Source of the DNA: Phytophthora hibernalis
Taxonomy: Eukaryota; Oomycota; Peronosporomycetes; Peronosporales; Peronosporaceae
Direction of reading: 5' to 3'
NCBI GenBank assembly: GCA_012656075.1
Contig: JAAKBF010000208.1
Span: 248,001-312,000 of the forward strand
Length of the DNA: 64,000 nucleotides
Shown here one piece after another: positions 1 through 11,486 of this stretch. Every line of letters begins with the position of its first letter. The first letter of the stretch is position 1. A program made the translations under genes and the position numbers. Under the pieces are notes generated by a model that was not told where the DNA came from, made no database searches, and worked only from the letters and a program-made list of their open reading frames with translations.

Positions 1-977
1 AACATAGACCGCTGTCCAAGCATTGCGCGCGGAGCAGTCCGAAACAGTCGCCTTGACGTGAAGACAAAGCCAATAACGGTCTACCGTATCCGTGAAGCAG
101 TCGAGGACAATCAGTTCATGCTGGTAGTTGAAAGGTGGTTACAAATTCGCGCCGCATCCTTTTCCACACTGAACGGCATGTCCTGGAAAACTCTTCCTTG
201 GTAGTGCACAATCGAGGTGAATCCCACTCCACCATATGAGCGTACGTAGTTATAGCAAAGTTTCCTCGCTTCAGGAGCTTGTGAGACCTGTTTTTAAGTT
301 GGCTCGCAGTTGGAAGAAGTGAAAGAATTTCAGCCGAATCCTTGTACCGGACCCGTAAAGTAGTCATACACTTTTTGATCCCCTGGCCCCCGAGAAGTAG
401 GTTGTCGATCTCCGACAACAACGGTTTGTGAATTCCCGTTCTCTGAAGGTTCGATGGTACTGAAAACGCGGTATGTGTGCCGGCCCTCGATAAAACGTAC
501 TGCCCATTGCTTTCTTTCTTGATCTGCGCCACTGCAATCAAGGTGAGAAGAACACGTCAGCATGGTGGTAGATCTCCAGTTTTGAAGCACCGAAAAGCGT
601 GCATTCTCGAGACCATCTAGAACTGCACGTGCTTCTTCCTTGTTAGCAAACCGGATAGGGTGATCAATGAAAACCACATCACTATCGTCTTCATGAAGTT
701 GAGCGATGGAGGTTTCTTGGAGACCGGAGGAAGTTGCATAACTGCCCTCTGAACTTTCGCTTTGGTACTCGTAATTTTCTTCGTTATCGCTGCCACGTTC
801 AACCTCGACGGCTTCCCCACTCTCGTGGCGTCGATGAATTGCACCAGACTGCCGTGGGGTTATACTTCCAGCAAAGTCTTCACTGACGCTGGATGAAGGG
901 GCCTCACTGTCGCTGGATGAAGGGGTGATCGATACTGAAGATGGAGGTCCTCGTGAACCATCATGGTCTGACGCCAT
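1..977 (-). pseudogene. MULE-type transposase N-terminal part, frameshifted and cut by window edge
   Basis: Minus-strand coding begins with an ATG at 977 and opens with a Ser/Pro/Glu-rich low-complexity stretch of about 90 residues. A domain with a Cys-His-Cys pattern follows (LTCSSHLDCSG, about residues 140-150, then W, RF, HTY), of the zinc-binding kind found at the start of FAR1/MULE transposases. The frame breaks near 345 and continues in another frame to 116, with a helical block of the type LLPTASQLKNRSHKLLKRG. The remaining 115 bases show no long frame. The catalytic DDE core is not in the window. Assignment to MULE rests on the pattern of acidic leader, zinc-like module and helical linker seen in oomycete elements. 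It is not identical in sequence to the fuller MULE at 8.3-13 kb. It could also be another FLYWCH-type transposase. Confidence 0.45.
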
Positions 978-1351
978 GGTGAACTCACCGCCGTGACCCA
1001 GGTGAGATAACCGTGTACCGGATGAGTAGTGGTGTGACTGTGCGACGCTGTTGTCTAGATTTGAGGAGAGAGGGAAGTCCAGAGCGGTGTCGGAAGGTTA
1101 GGCCGAGGCTTGGGGGCGGTTGCTTGAAAAATGAGAAGTTCAATGAGAAGTTCAATGCATCCTGTCTTGCAAATACGTCCCTTCGCGCACACCCTACAAC
1201 AGCATGGATGTTCTCTTTTAATGGACAGGCGTATACACACAACTATCCAGCATATCAAAATAATACGGACGTTTCAAAAATAAATCGGTAAACAGTTTAA
1301 AAGAAAATGTATCTGAAATGTTTCGGATTTAACTGAGTTTTGAACGGCTTC
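978..1351. other. Intergenic, no gene seen
   Basis: Spacer between two minus-strand reading frames. It holds a short 12-base tandem duplication (gagaagttcaat twice, near 1134-1157). Open frames on both strands are short and of random composition. Confidence 0.5.
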
Positions 1352-1879
1352 TTAATCGCTATCGTAAGTCAGATCCACCGGATCGCTCTGGGATCCTTCG
1401 AGATGGTTTAAGATCAGCCGTCGTGCAGGAAAGCCCCTCGAGAAGAAACGTCCATCATCGCCAGGAGGTGATTCGTTGGGTCTGTCTTCGTCACTCGAAT
1501 CGGATTGGCCAAAATTTTCTGCACTCCCCTCCGATTCGGTAAAACGATTTTCGAAACGGTCTATAAAATTTGGAGTCGGAGGAGCTGCAGATTCCAAAAG
1601 AGAGTCAAGTTCAGACTCGGATGATTCTGATTCTGATGACAACGGAGAGGCCGGAAACGGTTTGGGTACCCCGTCCAGCCGACGCAGTTTTTTTTCTTGT
1701 TGCGATTCCACGCGACGGAGCGCCGTAGATAAAATCCGGTCTGTCGCTTCCTGTTGTAGCCGCAGCCGGTCGACGATATTGACCGCTCGGTCGACCGAGG
1801 CCCGAAGTCGCTTGATCGGCCTCATTGCAAATACAAAAATGAGGTGCAATGATCCCGGGTGCGCTTCCTTAAATCCCAT
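1352..1879 (-). CDS. Acidic low-complexity hypothetical protein
   Basis: A single open frame ending in a TAA at 1352. In-frame ATGs occur at 1879 and at 1825; the second gives about 157 residues and begins MRPIKRLRASVDRAV. The first half is basic and probably coiled (VDRLRLQQEATDRILSTALRRVESQQEKK split over two turns of heptads). The second half is very rich in Ser, Glu and Asp (SSESESSESELDSLLES) and ends in acidic residues. I recognise no family. Such a basic helix plus acidic tail is common in nuclear or transposon-encoded accessory proteins, but no function can be assigned. It may be a gene remnant, since both neighbours are decayed. Confidence 0.35.
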   Translation of the reverse strand: MGFKEAHPGSLHLIFVFAMRPIKRLRASVDRAVNIVDRLRLQQEATDRILSTALRRVESQQEKKLRRLDGVPKPFPASPLSSESESSESELDSLLESAAPPTPNFIDRFENRFTESEGSAENFGQSDSSDEDRPNESPPGDDGRFFSRGFPARRLILNHLEGSQSDPVDLTYDSD

Positions 1880-2479
1880 TAAGTACAGCTTAGAACCTGT
1901 CCTCAATAGAATAACTTTTATATTTTCTGAATTTTAAGTTTTCTATGTGATATCGTTCCGGGTAGAGTCTGTAAGCACAAATAGATCTGAAACTAAACCC
2001 AGCGTGCACACCTCATTTGTACATGTAGTTAAAGCTAAACCCAGTGTAGAGAGTGAATCCGGAAGAGTTATTTACACAGCGGCACTCGCAATGTGTGGCG
2101 AATCGCCTGTAACGCAATTTACCTGAAATATTATTTGTGAAAGCCACGCAAACTCATTTATCGCTGAAACTAAATCCTGCTTAGAAAGTAGCTGGACGCT
2201 TTACAATTAATCCTACTGCTTATAATTAATCCGCTTGACTCAGAAAATAGCCGCATTTGACTCAAAAGAAGTTTTTCCCGACGCATTTGGCGCCACTTCC
2301 GTGGCCACGAGGAGGGTGCGGCCACCGAAGGAACGCCTTTGCTTTGAACGGGTGTAGGTCGAAAATTTCGACTCGAAATCAATGCCGTGATCAACGTCAT
2401 GTTGGTAAAATAATACAACTGTGAAGTGTTGATGTTGAGTTCTATGGTGAACCTTGCCTGGAACGTAACATTCACCACG
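1880..2479. other. Intergenic, AT-richer, no gene seen
   Basis: No coding frame with recognisable motifs. The right part (2170-2480) continues the frame of the dehydrogenase remnant but its translation has no family similarity that I can see. Confidence 0.4.
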
Positions 2480-3260
2480 GAAGGCTGTCGGCGGTGAAAC
2501 TGGAATTTTTTACCACTGTCTTCTGCTGTCGCTTCAGCGATCATCTTCGACATCCCCGCTGTGCTGTTCTCGGGTGAAATCTGCCCCTTGTGGGTATCCA
2601 CATATCCGGGGCTCAGCGTGATGATCTTGTCATTCTCTAGATCCTTCGTCAAGCTCGAGTTTACCATGTTTAGGGCTGACTTGGACGCTCGGTAGCCTCA
2701 CAGACCACGAATGTCGTTGAGCGCGATGCTACCATAAGAGAGGAAACATGAGCAACCGTGGCCGACCCACTCTTGGCGACGGCTAGCCTCTAGTTCGATA
2801 GGAACGTGCATATTATTAGGAACGGACGAACGACGTTGACTTCGAACTGCTTCATCATTTCGGCCTTGGTGGTTTTGTCAACCCCATCTCGTCCACCGAT
2901 GCCGGCATTGTCGACTGCATGTAGCAAGTCAATAGGCTGGCCATCGAGCTGGTTAGCCTCGATTCCTCTTCGCTTGTATCAATCTGTAAGTATGCATGTA
3001 GTCGAAAGTTTGCACTACCCTTAAAGCATACCTCGGTGGCACCTTGCGGGTCGCGAGCAGCAGCGATGACTTTCCAGCCATTGGCTACGTACAGTAGTGC
3101 TTGGTAAAGGCCAGCCCGATGTGTAAGAATGGTGATTACCATGTTGACAGTGCTGCAAACGATCGCCCATTCTCCAAAACGCGCCAAAGCAAGCGGCAAG
3201 ACCGTCCTCGTCTCTGGGAGTAACCGCGACACTCGAACGAATATATGCGGTCGAAATGCT
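2480..3260 (-). pseudogene. Short-chain dehydrogenase/reductase remnant
   Basis: Pieces of the classical SDR fold can be followed on the minus strand in shifting frames. First comes a damaged nucleotide-binding start (IGLAFTKHY then GWKVIAAARDP). A probable 48-nt intron follows the codons for ATE (GTATGC...TTACAG). Next are the strand-4 motif DNAGIGG (normally NNAG), then VNVVRPF, the serine strand AHVSSLM, the catalytic YxxxK as YRASK near 2690, and SPGYVDT after it. An in-frame TGA lies just before YRASK and several frame changes are needed, more than in the neighbouring genes. The catalytic Tyr and Lys survive, so decay is recent. The family reduces carbonyl groups with NAD(P)H; the substrate cannot be told. 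Confidence 0.65.
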
Positions 3261-3468
3261 AAGCTGAGCTCCATGATGTTGCCACGTGCAAGTTTGTTCA
3301 ATCATTATCCATTCAATCTGTTAGGTAGCGCGAGATTTGTCTTTCTGTCGCCTTATACTTTGATCTTCTCAATTCAACGCCACCCCATGCGCAGCAGGGA
3401 GGATGCCACCGGATCATCTTCAAGTCTGTCGAGTCTTCGCCGTGGAGACATCCGCTCAACAGCCGCAA

Positions 3469-6400
3469 CTAGATGAAAAACATGCAGTTTTTGAGGTCGT
3501 TGTGCAGCTCCGTGAAGTCGAAGTTGGACGAGCTCGAGTTGAACGAGCCCACGGTTGACGCCCCGTCGGAGCCTTCGTTCAGGAAGAAGCGCGCGCGACC
3601 AGCAGCCAGATGAGCATAGTACGCGGGTGTGGCAAACGACACCGAGCGAGTGCAGCGCGCAAATGTGTACCCGAGATGGTACGTCAGACGCTGCACGTCT
3701 TCCGCCGACATTTTGTTTTCATCATGCAGCACGGTGTAGTGGCAGGGCACACTTGTTCCCTGGATTCCGCTGTGACCGTACAGGAAGAAGTCGAAACGGT
3801 GCGAGTCCACAATGCCAGTATCGATCACCGTTCCTGGAACCACATTGCCCTTGCGATCAGCGTCACGCTGGTTCACCGGGAATGCACGCATGTGGTGGCG
3901 CTTGTTCACAATGATGAACGTGACAGGTGGATTGTAGCCTTCCGAAATCATCTTGAAGGCCTTGCGAAGCGCACGCATTTCAGTCTGCAAAATATCATAG
4001 TGCTGCCCTCGCTCACACCATCACGGTAGTAGATGACGTGTTCCGGCTTGCGGTTCGTGCTCTCATAGTACGCCAAGAAGAGATCGCGCAGCATGTGCGG
4101 CAGCAGCTGGATATCACTGGAAGCCTTTTGCGCAGCCACTGAGCAACATACTTTGCTGAGTAGCGGTCAAGGGAAGCTACAACGGAGGCGATTGAAGGTC
4201 GCCCGCCCATGCCCGAGCGCGGGTGCTCCACGTCAGCGCCGATGATGATTGTAGGAGCCGTACCCACCAGCGGTAGACCCTCACGCAGAATCGAGTTCTT
4301 TCCGCTCAGCTTCATGTTAATCTTGAGACAGACATTAGCACAGTACTGAGGCTTTGCGCCGCGAACGTTCTGGGACACAATGCACTGGCTGGGAATACCC
4401 AGCACTGTGTCGGACATGCGTTTGATATCGCCATAGGATCCAACGCCCTTGTCTTGCTTAATCACCATGATAAGTTGCGGAGGCCCCTATTGCGCGACTC
4501 CAACTCCTTGAAACACATTTTCATGAGCTCTTCAACTTGCGAACCACGGTACTGGTCCATGTGGATCACGTGCGGGCTGCTGTCCTCAATGGTTAATCCA
4601 CTCTTACCAGCCATATCCACCAAGCTGCGAACGAATCCCTGCACATCACGCTCACCAACGTTGGCAGTAATCACAACACCCCAGTTACGGAGGGTAGCGC
4701 CTTCCACAAAACGTTTGTCTCTCAAGTTCCATTGGCCTCCTGACGGCCGCTCCGACACATTCGCATACTGGACTTCGGGCGGATCCATCACACGCGCATC
4801 AGTTGTTTCAAGCCGTTGCTCCACTTTCATGCCAAATGCAGCCAGGTACGGGTCGTTCTCGAAGCCGGCCTGGCGAACCTGGTCAATGATCGTTTCCTTG
4901 CGAGCGCGCGGTGGCTGACTGGTTTGTTTGATAATTTCTGCAGTGTCCAACTCGTTGATGTTTGCGCAGCGCTGTCCAGGTGCCACCTCGCATAGCTCAA
5001 TCGGCAACCAGTTCTCCTTGCCCGCTCGTTTACTGCCGACGTTCACCAGCGGGAGCTGCGGGTGTCTCAGCTGCACGTTGTAGCGCTTGTTGAAGTAATC
5101 AGCCACAGACATTTCCTCCCTTAATGTTCACCATCGTCTGGTTGGACGGTTGTGCACTAATACCGAAGATCGCACGCTTGCGATCCTTGCGGTGGGTGGG
5201 AACGACTTCAATCTTGCGCAGAGCGCGAGCCAAAGCCTTGGCGTCCCGGTCAGACAAAGCGCGAATGTCGTTTGGCGATCGAGCACTTAAAGCAGCCAAG
5301 ACAAGCTCCATCAGCTCCTTTGGAGCATAGAACACAGTGGCTGCCTGATCAACATTCATCAAAAGTTTACGGTCGGCAACGCGGATGGCTTGATGATAGC
5401 CCCAACACAGTTCTTTGCCACCCTTTAGCGGAAAGGTTTTCTTCATGGAGAAAAGTTCCGCCCCACAGCGATCAAACGCTGAGCACCAAGATGGCGTGCA
5501 GCCACATCCAAGGCCTGCAGAACCGGCATTACATTCACATCTGGGTTGGAGTAGTAATCCGTAAGTGAACTTGTCGAGATCGTCTCAGCGAGCTTGATCT
5601 TCACGACAAATGTGCGAGGGCCTCGGAATGGGCGGCGAGGCGCCTCACCTGCAGCTGGTGGCGGAGGAGTTGAACTGGTTCCGTCTGGGTTAACGTCGAC
5701 GAAAGTCTTGGACTGCGCATCCCACGGTATCATAGCGGGTGCATACATAGCAGACATACCGTCATGCACAACGCGGATACCGCCAAACTCAGTCTCGTAT
5801 TGACGGAGGGCAGCGTTGATCACATTACGCACCAGAGTGCGTGGGAGTGGTCGTTCGGGACGCTGCTCACGCTTAGGAGGCGCAGACACGTCGCTCATTT
5901 CCACATCCTTGTCCTCTTTTTCGTCCTTTTCATCTTTTCCTTCTTGCTTAGGTTCGTCACCCATGGTCTCATCTTTTTGATCTCCAGGTGCACTGCCAGA
6001 AGGACCGTACTTTGAGTCCGCTGCGAGGTCAGGCGAGCGCTCAACATCGACGTGGTATTTGAAAATTTCCGCTGGAACCGTGTCAAGTGAGACACCGAAG
6101 AAGTTCACATTCAGCTGCATCGATTTGCCACCTCTGGCGACGCCCGGGCGGCGACAAATAAGAAACTCCTGCTGGAGTTCCGAGTCCTCAGCGCTAACTT
6201 CGCGCACGCCCGCGCGACCGGTCCACTCGTCTTGGAGACGCGGGTCAGCCACGGATTGCCCATTGTCTCGTACCCGGAACCAGTCACCGTACCGACACCG
6301 GGGCCGGACTCTCCGCGACCACCACCGCGACCTCCACCACCTCCAAAGCGTCCGCCACCGCGGCCTCCACCGCCGTATCCACGGTCACCCCCACGGTCAC

Positions 6401-7389
6401 CCCCACGGTCTCCACGGTCACCTCCGCGGTCTCCACCACGGTCCCCTCCGCGGTCACCCCCACGGCGATCACCACCTCCGCGGTCGTCGCGGCGTCCGTA
6501 GCCTCGGTCACCCCCACGATCTCCGCCCCGATCTCCGCCACCAGCATATCCACGATCTCCTCCACTGCTAGCACCGTATCCACGATCTCCTCCACTGCTA
6601 GCACCGTATCCACGATCGTCCCGACCGCCACCAGCAGCCGCTCCGCCTCCGTATCCGCGGTCGTCCCTGCCGCCATATCCGCGCGAGCGATCATCATGGC
6701 CTCCTCCTGCATACCCTCTGGAGCGGTCGTCATGTCCACCGCCGCCTCCGCCACTGCCATAGCTGCCGCTGCCTCCGCCGTAACCACGGTCGTCGTATCC
6801 ACTCCGGCTCGGGTCGTAACCTCCAGAGGACGCAGAGGCTGCATAACCGACTCGACTGTCATACCCCGACGATCCAGCGTACCCCCAGAAGACGCGCCGT
6901 GCCCTCCGCGCTCGTCGTACCCCGACCCTCCGTAGCCTCCACTGCTGTAGGACGCCCCTCGACTGCGGTCCTCGTAACCACCACCACTGCCGTAGCTCCC
7001 ACTGCCAGAGCCGTAATCGCCCCTCTGCTGTCATATCCCCGAGATCCCGATCCAGGGGAGCGTAACCCCTCCTTCACCACGACTGTAGTCGTACCCCGAT
7101 GATCGCAAGCTGTAGTCGCCGCCGCCGCCGCGGGATTCGTACCCCCTCTCTGCTGGTCGTACCCTCCTCTCTGATCGTACCCCTGCTGGCCGCGCTGATC
7201 GTACCTCTGTTGCCCCCGTTGGTCGCCGTACCCTCCGCCGCTACCGCCGCTGCTCGGACGGTTCGGGTCCTCGTAGCCGCGGCCGTGGTCGCCGCCGCGC
7301 GAGCCATAGCCGCGCTGGTCGCTGTAGCCGCCGCCTCCGCTATAGCTCATGTCCTGCGTTTCCTCACCACTTGCGTCTTCGATTTTCAA
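3469..7389 (-). CDS. Argonaute protein with RGG-type N-terminus (frameshifted in this assembly)
   Basis: Small-RNA-guided silencing protein. Order from the 5' end: a Gly/Arg/Tyr/Asp-rich leader (about 7389-6290), N domain from KSMQLNVNFFGV (6130), linker 1 ending LIAVGRNF, PAZ region with GYHQAIRVADRKLLMNVDQA, L2 with SVADYFNKRYNVQL, MID with NWGVVITANVGERDVQGF, and PIWI. PIWI keeps all three metal-binding residues of the DDH triad: Asp in GADVEHP (about 4235), Asp in IYYRDGVSEG (about 4030) and His in AYYAHLAAGRARF (about 3615), so cleavage activity is plausible. The glutamate-finger position is not clearly alignable. The protein ends MFFI. The frame breaks at about 6252, 5446, 5105, 4475, 4137 and 3985, plus several places in the leader; most are explained by one missing or extra base near a C, G or A run. 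Candidate starts are the ATG at 7389 or the ATG of MSYSGGGGY at about 7350. Confidence 0.9.
6290..7350 (-). repeat. RGG/RGYG low-complexity coding repeat of the Argonaute leader
   Basis: The minus strand encodes dense repeats of DDRGYG, GGDRGG and YDSRG type. A tandem copy of about 33 bases lies at 6550-6615 (TCCACGATCTCCTCCACTGC repeated on the plus strand). G-runs here produce at least three apparent frameshifts. RGG tracts in Argonautes and other RNA-binding proteins are sites of arginine methylation and Tudor-protein or RNA contact. Long plus-strand proline-rich frames here are antisense shadows. Confidence 0.85.
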
Positions 7390-7734
7390 TGCGGAACTGT
7401 CGTTGCCCTGGCGTATCCAAGGAGCGATTGGGGCATTTTGGCCAATCGGAGGCGTTTGACCTTCAACGTTAGAAAGTTCAACGACATTTCCGCGATCGGT
7501 TTAGACAGGGCCCACGGAGTGGTGACATCGTGGGTGACCCACGGTCCGTTGACCACTAACATAGTTTCCTAGGTTGAAATGGAATGCGCGTCCCTCGTGT
7601 AAACATATTTTTAAAGATAGACACGGTCGCAGGGCCCAGCAGCTTGGTCACCGAACGATTATTATTATAATAGCCAAAGAATCTCGCTGTCTCTCGCACA
7701 CATCTCCCTCCGTCGAAAAACCTCTGTCGATAGT
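7390..7734. promoter_or_regulatory. Upstream region of the Argonaute gene
   Basis: About 345 bases upstream of the first Argonaute ATG without a supported gene. It probably carries the Argonaute promoter (minus strand). No convincing TATA box was found, as is usual for oomycete promoters. Confidence 0.3.
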
Positions 7735-8040
7735 TCATTGTACCGGTAAAATTGGAGCGATGAATGCCAGACTCGGTGTCAACGGTTTGTTCTTGAGGAC
7801 AGACATGGGCCCCACGAAAGGCTGATGTTCGTCAGCAGCGGGATAGAAGTTCACTGCCATACATATACGACGTCTGCTCACCTGATGGTTCGGAAGGTTC
7901 ACCACCTGGTCGATTTTGCCGTCCTTGATCTGGTTCAGCGTGTTATTCTTGCTGTCGCCCTCTGACAGGGTAGGCGCGCGTTTTCTCGGTCGTGTACACC
8001 TCATAGTCCAAAGCAGCGCGCACATACTCCTTTGCAAACT
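7735..8040 (-). pseudogene. Fragment resembling the MGS-like domain of carbamoyl-phosphate synthase
   Basis: Minus-strand translation in two frames reads KFAKEYVRAALDYEVYTTEK and then LSEGDSKNNTLNQIKDGKID followed by QVVNLPN. The pattern (helix, small gap, E-V-Y-T-T-E-K-T, then N..L..I..GKID.VVNLP) matches the allosteric methylglyoxal-synthase-like domain at the end of large carbamoyl-phosphate synthase subunits, where the usual forms are YATEGT and GEIDLVINTP. A GTGAGC follows the codons for NLPNH and could be an intron donor. No other part of the enzyme is present, so this is at best an orphan exon or a pseudogene scrap. Confidence 0.4.
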
Positions 8041-8311
8041 TGTCCTGGCAGTCTGTAACTCGTCATGTTGACGTTCTCCGAAATGGCAGTACCATCCATC
8101 CCAACCTCCAACGAATGGCCAGGCCTAGGACGTTGACGCACAGCGGCCATTCAATAACGTACGAGCACGCAGGGTTGCGTAAAACCCCATTTTTGCTCGG
8201 CCACGGGGGTTCTATTAAAAATTGTGGGTGGGTCCGGGTTTTGATAAACTTCTGGGTGACCGAAAAACCAAAATAAATTATAGGATTACAACAATAACTT
8301 TATACTACAGT

Positions 8312-8347
8312 ATCAGGATTCAACCAGGATTATTAAACGGATTTTAC
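8312..8347 (+). repeat. Left cluster of CAGGATT motifs
   Basis: Three close copies: CAGGATT, CAGGATTATT and CCAGGACG within 36 bases, all in plus orientation. They are taken as subterminal repeats of the MULE. Confidence 0.5.
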
Positions 8348-8376
8348 CAGGACGTAAGGTAAAATATTTTTCTATA

Positions 8377-11300
8377 GTGGAAGAGACACGAGCCATTACA
8401 AAACCGCCGCCCAAACGAAAACCGCCGCAGACGACGGCGCCGCCACCCGGACGAGAAGCGACGAGCCCCAGGACACTCAGCAGCCGCAGACGATGCCGCC
8501 GCAGCCCAGACGGAGCCCCAGTACACGCAGCAGCCACATACGACGGCGCCCCGGCCCGGACGGGAAGCGGCGACCAAGCGAGAGACGCAGCAGCCGCCGT
8601 TCGACGGCGGCAAGCTGAACGCGGAGGTGACATACGTGGACGGCGACCCCGCGATAGACGCAGCAGCCGCCGGCGACAGCGACAAGGACGACAAGCTCGA
8701 CGCGGGGATTGTGGCCGCCGCTGGCGAGCCAGCGTTACACACAGCAGCCGTCGGCACCGGCAAGAAACACGCCGCGGGAGGGTTTACGTCACCGGCGACC
8801 CCGCTAGAGACACAGGAGCCGTTGACGAAGGCGTGGACCACGACGCGGAGATTGTGGATGACGCTGACATGGAGGAGGGCTCCACTGTTGTGGATAATGA
8901 CGCTAAATTTGAGGAGAAGGAACCCAGTTCGGATGAGAACGTTGGTGATGGATCTAGCGCTGAGTCTGGGCGCCGAACAGGACTCGATTCGTAACAGTAT
9001 TTTGTCCAGGATTCTGATCAGGATCCAGGCTCTGACTCACGAAGTCGAGTGGAAGGGGATCCCCGTCAAGTTGTTGTCGTAGCGCCACAGACCTGGCACA
9101 AAGACTGGAAGTCCTTGCTGGCGTATTTGGAAGACTACAGTGAGAAGACCAAGCAAGTCATCCCCACGCTCGAAACTATGGGCCGCGCGGAGCGAAACAG
9201 ACGTCTCCGGAAGACCAAGAAAGGATTGGACGAGGCCGCACTAAAACCAGAAGGTCTGGACCCATATCAGAGAACCTACATCTGTACATATCAGAGAACC
9301 TACATCTGTACGCACGGATGGCCAGAGAGAAAAAGTCGAGGCTCGGGCAAACGCCCACGCCACCACATCCGGGAAACGGACTGCCCATTTCGCTTCGCGG
9401 TCCAGTATCAACATCGCAAAGGCAAGTGGCAACTAGGAGTAAAGTTGGGCCGCTTCTACCATAACCACCCCATAACGGGCGCGACGTATGCTACCTACCC
9501 ATGCGCGCGAGGAGTCTCTGATGTGATGGTGGGTGCGCGTGTGGAAGGAATGCTTGCTGTTGGAGCTAAACGATCCAAGATTTACGACTACTTGCTGGAG
9601 CATGACCAGAACGTGATCAAGGCAGACGTGGACAACATTGTGCAGAAGTTCGCTTCGTCAGTGTCTTCCCTGGACGACAATGACGCTACGGCTGTCCAAG
9701 TTGGTTCTCTAGGCGCCGCTGACCCAGATAATTGCGTGAGCATTGCTGAAACTGAGACAGGAGAGACAGGGGTGATTTCACTGTCGACCGCTTTTATGCG
9801 GAAGACATTCAATCGCTTTGGTGAGGTCCTGCTAGTCGATTGCACGCACAAGACGAACAGGTACGCGTTACTGCACTGCCGGATTTGTACAAGATTTTTA
9901 CAGGACAAACCCAGGATTTGTATTTACATATAGGCACAACTATCAGCTTCTGACCTTCATGGTCATGAGCGAGTTTGGGGAAGGGGTCGTCGTGCAGCAC
10001 TCGCTCATAGAAGCTAATGGCGACTGGCATATGGATCGAGCTATAGAGCATTTCAAAAGTGCACATCCTGACGGTTTGAAGTTGCTGCGAGTTATCATTG
10101 TGGACAAAGACATGAACGAAGTGCGAGTTCTGCAGTCTCACTTTCCGGAAGCTTGGGTTTTAATCTGCTATTTCACGTTATTAAGTACCTGAAGGAGAAG
10201 CGCGCGAAACCTGAGTTTGGGAAGGTCTCTAGTGACGATGCCTCCCAGGTGGATGCAGCTGTGCACAGAATGGTATACGCGAGCTCTCAGGAGGAGTACG
10301 ACACTACACGTGCATCGCTGCGACGTCTGTGTTCGAGAATTGGGTTGGAAGAGTTCTGTAAGTATTTCACCAAGAACTGGGATTCCTGTCAATATATGTG
10401 GGTGATGCATTGGAGGGCTAAGCTCCCCACTTCAAGAACCACACCAACAATCGTCTTGAAAGCTTCTTTGGGAAGCTGAAAGACGTAATCAACAGCAGCA
10501 TGAGCTTGGCTCAATGTGTGGAAGCTCTTGTGGCAGGCGACAGACGAGCGGAGAATGAGTACAAGTACCGTTTGTCGCGTATTGGCCGCTTCGTCAACAA
10601 CAACTACGATGAGGAGATGTCAAACGTGCTCAGGTTCACGACTCACTTCGTCGCTGAGCAAATTGAGCCGCAATATGCGGCAGCATTGTCGAAGGCGGCC
10701 ATGTATGCGTACGGGACGAACACAGACGAGCCCGACGAAATGAAGGTTCGAGGTGGATCCAGTATCCATAGACTCAACATCAAGGATTGGAGATGTGACT
10801 GTGAGTTTGCTAGATCCATGCGGCTACCGTGCCGCCATGCTATAGCTTACAGAAGACAAACGAAGTTCGCGGGCCTGTAATTCCATGGACTTGTATCGAC
10901 GAACGGTGAGTTCTATAAGTACGTTCAGGATTTGTACATGATTTTAACAGGATTATTATTTTGTTATACAGGTGGACCAGTCCTGTTGCAAATCTCCGGT
11001 CCGTGCGTCAGGTTCAGTACGAAGCCTTCGATGCGAATTCATCCAACAAGGGTCGGAAGAAACCTCGGACTCATGCCGATCGATACAAGGAAGCCGTCAG
11101 GGCTACGCATCTGATTGCATCGGAGCTAGCTGATTTGGTGGATGACGCTGAATTTGATGACATGATCGGGTTCGTGCTGCAGCAGTGGCGAAATGTTCGT
11201 CAAAAGCGCAAAGGTGGTGGTGCGGACTGCTCTACAGTGAAATCGGGCGATTCAAGAGTCGAAGCCACTGTCGAAGATAACGCAACAGACGAAGAGACAG

Positions 11301-11479
11301 AAGACGCTGTAGATGCAGAGAGAGATGCAAGACCAGCAAAATCTCCGGGGAAAGGTAGACTGAAGGTCAGGATTAACCCAAAAGCGCGCAAGGTTGGGCG
11401 CCCTCAGAAACAGCGCACCGTTACGGCTGCTAGTGAGCGCGCAGATCGCAAGTGGTATAAGACTGCAGAAGAGGGTTGA
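8377..11479 (+). CDS. MULE/FAR1-like transposase with SWIM zinc finger
   Basis: After a basic then acidic leader (8377-9040, interrupted by a TAA at 8992) comes a FAR1-type zinc module (THGWPERKSRG, ...CPFRFAVQY, then YHNHP near 9465). The DDE core begins with LLVDCTHKTNR at 9833. A GT-AG intron of about 73 nt (9861-9933) joins TNR to HNYQLLTFMVM; the second acidic region VIIVDKDMNEV is at about 10100. The SWIM finger is CDCEFARSMRLPCRHAIA at 10798-10851, with the C-x-C-x(n)-C-x-H spacing complete. A second intron of about 61 nt (10911-10971) follows, then DRYKEAVRATHLIASELADL and a basic tail. One frame change lies near 10170 and another near 10420. The protein would bind element ends and catalyse transposition in the nucleus. 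Confidence 0.75.
9263..9310 (+). repeat. 24-bp in-frame tandem duplication in the transposase zinc module
   Basis: The 24-base unit beginning atatcagagaacctacatct occurs twice head to tail, duplicating the eight residues YQRTYICT immediately before the first zinc ligand region. The copies are identical, so the duplication is recent. Confidence 0.9.
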
Positions 11480-11486
11480 TCAGCTG

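Noticed and set aside
6232..6571. Proline/Arg/His-rich plus-strand frames
   Set aside because: Antisense reading of the G-rich RGG-coding repeat of Argonaute; no independent evidence.
3469..7389. Prokaryotic Argonaute defence system
   Set aside because: Domain layout, RGG leader and neighbouring intron-containing genes are eukaryotic.
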